Shown: piece by piece, positions 15,071 through 22,727 of the stretch
Numbering within the stretch: the first letter of the stretch is position 1
Layout: each line of letters begins with the position of its first letter
From: Rhodospirillaceae bacterium
Lineage (GTDB): Bacteria > Pseudomonadota > Alphaproteobacteria > Rhodospirillales > Casp-alpha2
DNA: 47,709 nt
Reading direction: 5' to 3'
Assembly: GCA_002696205.1 (NCBI GenBank)
Contig: NZRL01000157.1
Span: 1 to 47,709, forward strand
Made by a program: the position numbers and the translations under genes
Notes under the pieces: generated by a model
Seen by the model: the letters and a program-made list of their open reading frames with translations, nothing else
Database searches by the model: none
Told to the model about the DNA's origin: nothing

Positions 15071-16570
15071 ATGCGCGACGGCATATTTCATTTGGACAAG
15101 CGTCCGAACATTTCGATCCAGGGTCAAATCCGCGAAATGCTGGTTTCGGCCATTCTCGGCCGGCAACTGCCGCCGGGCGACCCGTTGCCATCCTCGCGCA
15201 AACTGGCGAAAAGCCTGGGCGTATCGCGCAACACGGTGGTCCTGGCCTATCAGGGGCTGGTCGACGACGGCTATCTGGAATCCCGCGAACGATCGGGCTT
15301 CTACGTTTCCGACGACATTCTGGAAGGCCGCGCGGACGAACCGATGCCCGCCCCCATGGCGATCCCCGACGCCCGCGCCGCCGCCGGCCCGGCAAACGGC
15401 GAAGGCCCCGATTGGAACGCCATCTTCCGCGTCAGCCCGTCGCGCCAAAGCAACGTGGAAAAACCGACCAACTGGCTGACCTACCCCTATCCCTTCATCT
15501 ACGGCCAGGTCGACCAATCGCTGTTTCCCATCGCACAATGGCGGGAATGCTCGCGCCAGGCGCTCGGCCGCAAGGGCATGGACGCCTGGACCGGCGACGC
15601 CCTGGCCGCCGACGACCCCATGCTGATCGAACAGATCCAGACGCGCCTGCTGCCGCGCCGCGGCATCCTGGCCCGCGAGGACGAAATCCTGGTCACCCTG
15701 GGGGCCCAGAACGCGCTTTATATCCTGGCGGCGTTGCTGGTCCAGCCGGAGACCCGGGTCGCCATCGAAGACCCGGGCTATCCCGACCTGCGCAATATCT
15801 TCGGGCTGAAGACCGACCATATTCAGCCGATCCCGGTCGACGCCCACGGCCTGCCTGTGGACCGGCGGCTGGACGATGCCGATATCGTCTTCGTCACGCC
15901 CAGCCATCAGGCCCCGACCACCGTGACCCTGCCACGGACGCGGCGCCAGGAACTGCTGGCCAAGGCGAACGACAAGGACTTCGTGATCATCGAAGACGAT
16001 TACGAATGGGAAACCAACTACGTCTCCGAACCCACGCCGGCCCTGAAATCCATGGATACGGCCGGGCGGGTGATCTACGTCGGATCATTGTCGAAGACTC
16101 TGTTCCCGGGCCTGCGGCTGGGATATCTGGTCGGCCCGGCGCCGCTGATCCGCGAGGCGCGCGCCTTGCGCCGCCTGATGCTGCGCCATGCGCCCAACAA
16201 CAACCAGCGTACAGCCGCCCTGTTTCTGGCGCTCGGCCATCACGACAGCCTGGTCCATAAGCTGCAGAAAGCCTATCGCGAGCGGTGGAAGATCATGGGC
16301 GAGGCCCTGGCCGAACACCTGCCCGGATGGTCGCAATCGCCGGCCTTCGGCGGGACGAGCTATTGGGTCACCGGCCCGGACGGCATGGACGCCGGAAAAC
16401 TGGCCGACCGCGCGCTGGACGACGGGGTGATCATCGAGCCCGGCGCGGTCACCTTCGCCGGCCCCGACATCCCGAAAAACCACTTCCGCCTGGGCTTCTC
16501 CTCCATCGCCACGGAACGGATCGAGCCGGGCATCCGCCTGCTCGCCGACGTGATCAAGCGTGGTTTCTAG
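15071..16570 (+). CDS. tauR: MocR/GntR-type taurine regulator TauR
   Basis: A 499-residue MocR protein: an N-terminal GntR winged helix (about 8-80, with LPSSRKLAKSLGVSRNTVVLAY) joined by a proline/alanine linker to a fold-type I aminotransferase-like domain. The PLP lysine is K342 in GSLSKTLFPGLRLGY, and IIEDDYEWE carries the Asp that contacts the PLP ring nitrogen. Known TauR activates taurine genes with PLP and taurine as effectors. Divergence from tpa and adjacency to xsc support that identity here. The frame is open back to 14687, overlapping tpa, but the winged helix starts at ATG 15071; the ribosome binding site there is weak. Other MocR regulators of omega-amino acid use are the alternative. 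Confidence 0.85.
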   Translation: MRDGIFHLDKRPNISIQGQIREMLVSAILGRQLPPGDPLPSSRKLAKSLGVSRNTVVLAYQGLVDDGYLESRERSGFYVSDDILEGRADEPMPAPMAIPDARAAAGPANGEGPDWNAIFRVSPSRQSNVEKPTNWLTYPYPFIYGQVDQSLFPIAQWRECSRQALGRKGMDAWTGDALAADDPMLIEQIQTRLLPRRGILAREDEILVTLGAQNALYILAALLVQPETRVAIEDPGYPDLRNIFGLKTDHIQPIPVDAHGLPVDRRLDDADIVFVTPSHQAPTTVTLPRTRRQELLAKANDKDFVIIEDDYEWETNYVSEPTPALKSMDTAGRVIYVGSLSKTLFPGLRLGYLVGPAPLIREARALRRLMLRHAPNNNQRTAALFLALGHHDSLVHKLQKAYRERWKIMGEALAEHLPGWSQSPAFGGTSYWVTGPDGMDAGKLADRALDDGVIIEPGAVTFAGPDIPKNHFRLGFSSIATERIEPGIRLLADVIKRGF

Positions 16571-16914
16571 CCAATTCGGCAATAATTCTGCTAAATCAAA
16601 AAAATCGAGACGAATTTGCGCCGAATTGCGCATTCTGGCGCGTGAAATTGCCCGCATCTGGCCCTATCCCCTGGCCCAAGGAGAGCCTACGAAACGGGGC
16701 ATGGAATGCGGTGATGTGCGCCGCGCCGGCGTGGGCTATCGTCTCTCCAGATCGATCTGGACTCGCCCGTTCGGGAGAACCCGGCGCCACCTGTCATCAG
16801 CATCCAAGCCCGGACTTATGGCCCGGGCTTAGGGTGGTATAACACTTCGGAACATGAAACCCGCCGGGGGCCGTCCATGACGCAGCCCCGGCCGCATACG
16901 GGAGGACCCCACGT
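16571..16914. other. xsc upstream region with inverted repeats
   Basis: This 344-base stretch has no convincing gene. It contains a nine-base inverted repeat CAATTCGGC/GCCGAATTG (16572-16580 and 16620-16628), a TTGCGC direct repeat with ten-base period (16616 and 16626), one CTGGAC element (16757-16766), an eight-pair hairpin AAGCCCGG/CCGGGCTT (16806-16813 and 16823-16830) and a possible -10 box TATAAC (16838-16843) without a good -35, as expected for an activator-dependent promoter. The xsc ribosome binding site GGGAGG ends about nine bases before the start at 16915. Confidence 0.5.
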
Positions 16915-18699
16915 ATGACCAAAATGAACACGGAAGAAGCCTTCGTTAAGGTTCTTCAGATGCACGGCATCGAACATGCCTTCGGGATCATCGGCTCGGC
17001 CATGATGCCGATCTCGGATCTGTTCCCCAAGGCGGGGATCACCTTCTGGGACTGCGCCCACGAATGTAACGCCGGCATGATGGCCGACGGCTTCACCCGC
17101 TCGTCCGGCAAGATGTCGATGATGGTGGCGCAGAACGGCCCCGGTATCACCAACTTCGTGACCCCGGTGAAGACCGCTTATTGGAACCACACGCCGCTGC
17201 TGCTGGTCACGCCGCAGGCCGCCAACAAGACCATCGGCCAGGGCGGTTTCCAGGAAATCCCGCAGATGGCCCTGTTCGAAGACATGGTCTGCTATCAGGA
17301 AGAAGTCCGCGACCCGTCGCGTATCGCCGAGGTTCTGAACCGGGTGATCGAACAGGCCTGGCGCGGTTCCGCCCCGGCGCAGATCAACGTGCCGCGCGAT
17401 TTCTGGACCCAGATCATCGACATCGAACTGCCCCAGGTCGTCAAGATCGAACGCCCGTCGGGCGGCAAGCAGGCCATCGCCGACGCCGCCAAGATGCTGT
17501 CGGAAGCCAAGTTCCCGGTGATCCTGAACGGCGCCGGCGTCGTCCTGTCGGGCGGAATCGAAGCCTCCAAGCAGCTGGCCGAGCGTCTCTCGGCCCCGGT
17601 CTGCTGCGGCTATCAGCACAACGACGCCTTCCCGGGCTCGCACCCGCTGTTCGCCGGACCGCTGGGCTACAACGGCTCCAAGGCGGGCATGGAACTGATC
17701 GCCAAGGCCGACGTCGTCCTGGCCCTGGGCACCCGCCTCAACCCGTTCTCGACCCTGCCGGGCTACGGCATCGATTACTGGCCGAAAGACGCCAAGATCA
17801 TCCAGGTCGACATGAACGCCGACCGCATCGGCCTGACCAAGAAGGTCGACGTCGCCATCCAGGGCGACGCCAAGCTGGTCGCCGAACAGCTGCTGACCGG
17901 TCTTGCCCCCAACGCCGGCGACGCCGGCCGCAAAGACCGCGAAGACCTGATCGCCACGACCAAGTCGCGTTGGGCCCAGGAGCTGACCTCCATGGACCAC
18001 GAAGACGACGATCCGGGCACCACCTGGAACGAACGTGCCCGCAACAAGCATCCGGAGCGCATGTCGCCCCGCATGGCCTGGCGCGCCATTCAGTCGTCCC
18101 TCCCGCGCGATGCGATCATCTCGTCCGACATCGGCAACAACTGCGCCATCGGCAACGCCTATCCGACCTTCGAGCAAGGCCGCAAATACCTGGCCCCGGG
18201 CCTGTTCGGTCCCTGCGGCTACGGCTTCCCGTCGATCCAGGGTGCCAAGATCGCCAACCCGGACGTTCCGGTCGTCGGCTTCGCCGGTGACGGCGCCTTC
18301 GGCATCTCGATGAACGAAATGGGTGCGGTCGGCCGCGACGAATGGCCGCCGATCACCATGATCATCTTCCGCAACTACCAGTGGGGTGCGGAAAAGCGCA
18401 ACACGACCCTGTGGTACCAGGACAACTTCGTCGGCACGGAACTGGACCTGGACGTGACCTACGCCGGGATCGCCGACGCCTGCGGCCTCAAGGGCGTGCA
18501 GGTCACGACCATGCAGGAACTGACCGATGCCCTGGCCGTCGCGGTCAAGGAGCAGATGGAAGACAAGGTCACGACCTTCATCGAAGTGATCCTGAACCAG
18601 GAACTGGGCGAGCCCTTCCGCCGCGACGCCATGAAGGCGCCGGTCGAAGTCGCCGGCATCAGCGCCAGCGACATGCGCCCGCAGAAGGGTGCGGCCTAA
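16915..18699 (+). CDS. xsc: Sulfoacetaldehyde acetyltransferase
   Basis: A 594-residue thiamine-diphosphate enzyme that converts sulfoacetaldehyde and phosphate to acetyl phosphate and sulfite. It differs from acetolactate synthases by features I associate with Xsc: the start KMNTEEAFVKVLQMHGIEHAFGIIGSAMMPISDLFP, read here as separate pieces EEAFVKVLQMHGIEHAFG and SAMMPISDLFP, the segment WDCAHECNAGMMADGF, and the ThDP motif GFAGDGAFGISMNEMG followed by NYQWGAEKRN. Length and domain order (PYR, central, PP) fit the family. It is downstream of tauR and upstream of pta, which completes the pathway to acetyl-CoA. The codon choice is more strongly biased to C-ending codons than neighbours, consistent with high expression. 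Confidence 0.93.
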   Translation: MTKMNTEEAFVKVLQMHGIEHAFGIIGSAMMPISDLFPKAGITFWDCAHECNAGMMADGFTRSSGKMSMMVAQNGPGITNFVTPVKTAYWNHTPLLLVTPQAANKTIGQGGFQEIPQMALFEDMVCYQEEVRDPSRIAEVLNRVIEQAWRGSAPAQINVPRDFWTQIIDIELPQVVKIERPSGGKQAIADAAKMLSEAKFPVILNGAGVVLSGGIEASKQLAERLSAPVCCGYQHNDAFPGSHPLFAGPLGYNGSKAGMELIAKADVVLALGTRLNPFSTLPGYGIDYWPKDAKIIQVDMNADRIGLTKKVDVAIQGDAKLVAEQLLTGLAPNAGDAGRKDREDLIATTKSRWAQELTSMDHEDDDPGTTWNERARNKHPERMSPRMAWRAIQSSLPRDAIISSDIGNNCAIGNAYPTFEQGRKYLAPGLFGPCGYGFPSIQGAKIANPDVPVVGFAGDGAFGISMNEMGAVGRDEWPPITMIIFRNYQWGAEKRNTTLWYQDNFVGTELDLDVTYAGIADACGLKGVQVTTMQELTDALAVAVKEQMEDKVTTFIEVILNQELGEPFRRDAMKAPVEVAGISASDMRPQKGAA

Positions 18700-18719
18700 G
18701 GCCCGCCTTCACTGACTTT

Positions 18720-18808
18720 CCGCCCCTGGGCATTTGCCCGGGGGCGGCCAAGGGATCAGGCTGACAAGCCTTTCCGGAAGAGCGCGGCAACGGCGTCCGC
18801 TCTTCCGG
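18720..18808 (+). repeat. Two stacked hairpins downstream of xsc
   Basis: The first hairpin pairs CCGCCCC-T-GGGC with GCCC-G-GGGGCGG around ATTT (18720-18747). The second pairs CCGGAAGAGCG (18774-18784) with CGCTCTTCCGG (18798-18808), a perfect 11-pair stem. Neither has a T run. They sit between the xsc stop and a separate terminator and may protect the 3' end of xsc mRNA; that role is inferred. Confidence 0.65.
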
Positions 18809-18816
18809 CTCCCCTC

Positions 18817-18837
18817 CGGGGCCTTGCCCCGATTTTT
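18817..18837 (+). terminator. Rho-independent terminator between xsc and pta
   Basis: CGGGGC and GCCCCG form a six-pair stem with a CTT loop followed by ATTTTT. It lies 59 bases before the pta start and would end, or partly end, xsc transcription, lowering pta expression unless pta has its own promoter. Confidence 0.75.
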
Positions 18838-18895
18838 CGAATTTCCCGCGTTTCCCACCTTCCCGTTTCCTTCGTCCACGGAGTATGCTCCCGGC

Positions 18896-19828
18896 ATGCT
18901 GAGCGACGCCCCCTTCGAAGTCCCCCAATACCTGCTTGATCTGGCCAAGGGCCTGGACCGCGTGCCGATGGCCGTGGCCGGGGCCGATAATATGGTGGTG
19001 ATGGAAAGTGCGCGGCAGGCCGCCGACGCCGGTCTGATCGACCCGATCCTGGTCGGCGACCGGGACGAGATCGAAAGCCTGGCCGAGACCATGGGCTGGG
19101 CCGCATCGGAATTCCGCATCGTCGAAAGCGGCGAAGAAGACGAGGCCGCCGCGGCCCGCATGGCCGTGAAGCTGGACCGTGACGGCGAGGTCGCCGCCCT
19201 GATGAAGGGCCATGTCCATACGGACGCCCTGATGGCCGCCGTGGTCGCCAAGGAGACGGGCCTGCGCGACGGGCGCCGCCTCAGTCATGTCTTTCACATG
19301 ACCGTGCCGGGATCCGACCGGGTGCTGATGATCACCGACGGCGCGGTCAACGTGAACCCCAATCCCAATACCCTGATGGACATCGTCAAGAACGCGGTGG
19401 GCCTGGCCCATGCGTTGGGCAATCCCGAGCCCAAGGTGGCCATGCTGTCGGGCACGGAAAGCCCGATTCCGGCGATGCCGTCCAGCCTGGTCGCCAAGGA
19501 AATCGTCGAGCGCGCCCAAGCCGGCGAGGTCACGGGCGCCATCATCGACGGGCCCTTCGCCTTCGACAACGCGATCTCGCCCGAGGCCGCGAAGGTCAAA
19601 GGCATCGACAGCCCCGTCGCCGGGAACGCCGACATTCTGGTCGTGCCCAACATCGAAATGGGCAACGGCCTGTTCAAGATGCTGGTCTATTTCAAAAGCG
19701 GTCTGGCCGCGGGTGTGGTGCTGGGCGCCAAGGTGCCGATCGTCCTGACCTCGCGGGCCGACCCGCCGGAAGCCCGCTTCGCGGCGACCGCCATCGCCGC
19801 CATCGCCGCCGCCAAGGGTAAGGTCTAG
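18896..19828 (+). CDS. pta: Phosphate acetyltransferase (PTA/PTB domain)
   Basis: A 310-residue stand-alone PTA/PTB-domain enzyme that would turn the acetyl phosphate made by Xsc into acetyl-CoA. Typical segments are DPILVGDRDEIESLA, ALMKGHVHTDALM, HVFHMTVPGSDRVLMITDGAVN, GPFAFDNAISPEAA and ADILVVPNIEMGNGLFKML. It lacks the long N-terminal DRTGG-like extension of enteric Pta. ATG 18896 is used because homology begins there; GGAG lies about 13 bases upstream, a weak arrangement, and the frame is open to 18734. A phosphate butyryltransferase or MaeB-like PTA domain are less likely given the taurine context. Confidence 0.88.
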   Translation: MLSDAPFEVPQYLLDLAKGLDRVPMAVAGADNMVVMESARQAADAGLIDPILVGDRDEIESLAETMGWAASEFRIVESGEEDEAAAARMAVKLDRDGEVAALMKGHVHTDALMAAVVAKETGLRDGRRLSHVFHMTVPGSDRVLMITDGAVNVNPNPNTLMDIVKNAVGLAHALGNPEPKVAMLSGTESPIPAMPSSLVAKEIVERAQAGEVTGAIIDGPFAFDNAISPEAAKVKGIDSPVAGNADILVVPNIEMGNGLFKMLVYFKSGLAAGVVLGAKVPIVLTSRADPPEARFAATAIAAIAAAKGKV

Positions 19829-19870
19829 ACGCGCCCGACGGGCACGGTATCCCGGCCCGGTTCCGCGATC

Positions 19871-20851
19871 CTATTTCTTGAATTCGTCCAGTTTCTCGAT
19901 CATCGCTTCGGGTGCGATGGCGCAACTGTGACGCGCGAAAACGCTCAGGTCCGCCCCCCGGATCAACAAGACACGTTCGATGAGCTTTTCGCCGATCCTG
20001 GCGTTCAGCTTGTCCGCCAGTTTGGCGCCCATACGCGCCAATTCCGATTTGGAAAAGGACGCCCCGGCGGCGAGGGCGTCGGAAAACGCCACGTTCAATT
20101 CGTGATAGATCACCGGCGCCTCGGCGCAGACATCGCGAAGCGCGTCCCGATCGACGAGCACCGCCGCCGGCAGAACCAGAGAATTCGAGACCTGCCGTTC
20201 ACCGAAGGCACGCGGGATGGACAGATGCTTGAACAGAACGACCGGCGGCAATTCTTCGGGCTTGTCCTCTGCTTTATAGGGCGCGCGCGGCAGGGGCGCC
20301 GGCTTGGCCGCCGGTGCGGTGGCGGGCGACTGCAGGGCGGGCGGCAGAGAGGCCGGTTTCGACGGCCCCCCATCGGGAACCAGTCCTTCCACGGAGAAGA
20401 ACAGACCGATCGCCAGGATCAACATGGCGCCCGTCGCCGCCGCCAAAAGGCGCGGGTTCTTGAAGAACAGATAGGTCAGGCGCTGCATCTTGCGCCCAAC
20501 CTCGTTGCCCCGCCGATCGGCCTGCGCCCGGTTCTTCTTCGCGAGATAGGCCTGTGCCTTGGCGATCCGCTGGTTCTTGATCGCACGCAAAAGATTGATG
20601 ACCGATTGCGTCGGCATCGTCCCTTGCGCGTCGGCGAACAGGCTGTCGATCTCGGTCAGCAACTGCGCCGTCGCCAGTTCGTCGTCCTTACGGGTATAGA
20701 GTTGGCCGATCACGGCAAGCAGGCAGCCACGCAGGGCATCGGCGTTGGGCGCCTGTGTCACGGCGACGATCAGACCCTGTTCCGGGTCCTCGAACACCGT
20801 CTCCCAATCGGTCACGCCATCGGGCGTTTGCGGAAATGCGGGTTTGGCCAT
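19871..20851 (-). CDS. Single-pass membrane protein of unknown function
   Basis: A 326-residue protein I cannot place in a family. Residues 1-125 are soluble and helical, with a basic stretch (about 95-125). One transmembrane segment (LLAAATGAMLILAIGLFFSV) lies near 135-155, followed by a proline/alanine-rich linker (about 160-205) and a C-terminal domain of about 110 residues that should be periplasmic and includes VVLFKHLSIPRAFG and ERVLLIRGADLSVF. The layout, a cytoplasmic domain, one membrane span, a Pro/Ala spacer and a small periplasmic domain, is that of an envelope-spanning signalling or assembly protein. It is co-oriented with the following envelope protein, 111 bases apart. Confidence 0.65.
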   Translation of the reverse strand: MAKPAFPQTPDGVTDWETVFEDPEQGLIVAVTQAPNADALRGCLLAVIGQLYTRKDDELATAQLLTEIDSLFADAQGTMPTQSVINLLRAIKNQRIAKAQAYLAKKNRAQADRRGNEVGRKMQRLTYLFFKNPRLLAAATGAMLILAIGLFFSVEGLVPDGGPSKPASLPPALQSPATAPAAKPAPLPRAPYKAEDKPEELPPVVLFKHLSIPRAFGERQVSNSLVLPAAVLVDRDALRDVCAEAPVIYHELNVAFSDALAAGASFSKSELARMGAKLADKLNARIGEKLIERVLLIRGADLSVFARHSCAIAPEAMIEKLDEFKK

Positions 20852-20962
20852 GGCCTATACTTGGGGCCGACCGCACCTAAATTCAGTGTTTTCGATCACA
20901 CTGCATGAAAAAAGATGCGAATTTTTAGGTAAATTTGATGCTTTCGGGCCGCAATCCGCAAT

Positions 20963-21775
20963 TTACCGAAGCGGCGTAACGGTCGACGTCGGCGGCACGT
21001 CCTGCGGCTCGCCGAGGATCTTCGCCACGTCCTGTTTCATCAGAATACGCGACCAAGTGCGGATTTGATAAATTCCCTCGACCGGCGTCACCCATTCCGC
21101 CGGATCGTCGGCCGGCGGCAAGGTCAAAACGAAAGCCCGGCGCCCGCCACGGGCGGCAACCGGCGTCAGGGTCCAATCCTCGCTCTCGCCACGCGTGGTC
21201 CCCTTCTCGCCACGCAGGCAGGCCGCCAACAGGCCGTTTTCCGTATCCTCGTGCAGATCCAGCCAGGCAAAGGCGTGCTTCGCGGCGTAGCGGGTCAATT
21301 CGGGATTATCCTTCATCTCCTGGCGCAGAAGGGCGAATGCCGCGTCGAACCAGGTCAATTGTTCCTTCGCCGTTTCGTCGCGGCAACGCCGTAATTGGCG
21401 GATCTGGCGTTCGCGGGCAACGAGGTACCAAAAGGCCGCTTTCAGATAATTGCCGGTTTCCGGCATCCGCCGGGCCGAAGCATAAATCCAGAGCGGGGGA
21501 AAGGTTTCGGCACGGCCTTCGAACCAGCGCCGGTATTCACCCAGCATCTTGGTCGGCACGGCGGCGATCCATTGCTCGCCGATGGCCCATTTGCCGCTTT
21601 CCCGCGCTTTGTCGATCTGAAAGGTATAAACGTCGAGCAGATCGGACGTCCGAAAATGCACCGCGGGCAGGCTCGCCGCAATACCGCTGCGTGCCGTCCC
21701 GTCCTGGCGCGCACAGCCGCCGCCTGCCAGAACGGCGGCGGCAAGGACGAACGGCAATAGGCGGCGTGCAATCAT
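20963..21775 (-). CDS. Putative exported protein or lipoprotein
   Basis: A 270-residue protein with an N-terminal signal (RRLLPFVLAAAVLAGGGC). The cysteine suggests a lipoprotein, but the residues before it (GGG) do not fit a standard lipobox, so it may simply be exported. The mature part is rich in charged and aromatic residues (YRRWFEGRAETFPPLWIYAS, AAFWYLVARERQIRQ) with no recognised motif. It lies upstream of the single-pass membrane protein on the same strand and may be co-transcribed with it. No function can be given. Confidence 0.65.
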   Translation of the reverse strand: MIARRLLPFVLAAAVLAGGGCARQDGTARSGIAASLPAVHFRTSDLLDVYTFQIDKARESGKWAIGEQWIAAVPTKMLGEYRRWFEGRAETFPPLWIYASARRMPETGNYLKAAFWYLVARERQIRQLRRCRDETAKEQLTWFDAAFALLRQEMKDNPELTRYAAKHAFAWLDLHEDTENGLLAACLRGEKGTTRGESEDWTLTPVAARGGRRAFVLTLPPADDPAEWVTPVEGIYQIRTWSRILMKQDVAKILGEPQDVPPTSTVTPLR

Positions 21776-21926
21776 GGCGAAAGCCTAAAGCCTTTCATCG
21801 ATTAAGGAAATCCTTCCCGACGACGGCGTCCCCCCGCCGATGATCTGCATCAATGCGGATGCATGGGCCGTCGCCCTATCTTCCTCGACCAATGGCAATT
21901 CCGTTCCACGACCAGGGGAGGACATT

Positions 21927-22652
21927 ATGGACGGTGACGAACGGCCTTCATCACAAACCTCGGCCTACGACGATCCCGGCTGCGCCTATTGCCCGACGAC
22001 GGTTCAGGCCTGCCGCCAGGGCGAAAGCGACACGCGGGGCCCCGGCTTCTGCCCATCCAAGGTCTGCCCCGACACGATCCGCGACGCCGTCGGCCATTAT
22101 CAGGACCCGACGATTTTGAAGGTCGCCCAGGTCTCCGCCCGGATCGAGGCCGAAGGCTATTGCCAATGGACGCGGGTCGAGGAAATCGTCCAGTTCGCCC
22201 GCCAGATGGGTTTCACCAAGATCGGCATCGCCAGCTGCATCAGCTTCCTGGAGCAGGCCAAGACGCTGAGCGCCGTCCTGGAAAGCCACGGCTTCGAGGT
22301 CGCCTCCACCGCCTGCAAGCACGGCAGCGTGGCGAAGGAAGAGATCGGCCTGCGCGACGACGAAAAAATCCGCCCGGGCCAGCACGAAAGCATGTGCAAT
22401 CCGGTTTCGCAGGCCCAGGTCCTGAACGCCGCGGGCTGCGAATTCAATATCGTGCTGGGCCTCTGCGTCGGCCACGACAGCTTGTTCTTCAAGTATTCCG
22501 ACGGCCTGGCGACGACCCTCGTCGCCAAGGACCGGGTGCTGGCGCATAACCCGATCGGCGCGCTGAACCTGGCGGACAGCTACTATTCCCGCATCTGGGG
22601 CCCCGACCGCCCGGACAAGACGCCGAACAAGCCGAAGCGGAAAGTAAAATAA
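21927..22652 (+). CDS. DUF1847 domain-containing metal-binding protein
   Basis: A 241-residue cysteine-rich protein of the DUF1847 family. The N-terminus has CAYCPTTVQAC and FCPSKVC; further cysteines are in GYCQW, GIASCISF, STACKHG, SMCNPVSQ and LCVGHDSLFF, and the pattern SMCNPxxQAxxLN is characteristic of the family. The number and conservation of cysteines suggest an Fe-S or zinc site; no activity is established. The frame runs back to 21840, but ATG 21927 has GGGGAGG five bases upstream and is used. It stands alone between two minus-strand operons. Confidence 0.85.
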   Translation: MDGDERPSSQTSAYDDPGCAYCPTTVQACRQGESDTRGPGFCPSKVCPDTIRDAVGHYQDPTILKVAQVSARIEAEGYCQWTRVEEIVQFARQMGFTKIGIASCISFLEQAKTLSAVLESHGFEVASTACKHGSVAKEEIGLRDDEKIRPGQHESMCNPVSQAQVLNAAGCEFNIVLGLCVGHDSLFFKYSDGLATTLVAKDRVLAHNPIGALNLADSYYSRIWGPDRPDKTPNKPKRKVK

Positions 22653-22727
22653 TAGGCAGCGGAGTTGCCGCAAATCCCGAGCGGACCGAATGGACCGCGA
22701 CGACGCATTTGCGCCACCAGAACAAGC

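Noticed and set aside
16915-18699. xsc considered as an acetolactate synthase or other ThDP decarboxylase
   Set aside because: The segments WDCAHECNAGMMADGF and NYQWGAEKRN and the tauR/pta context fit Xsc; no small regulatory subunit gene follows.
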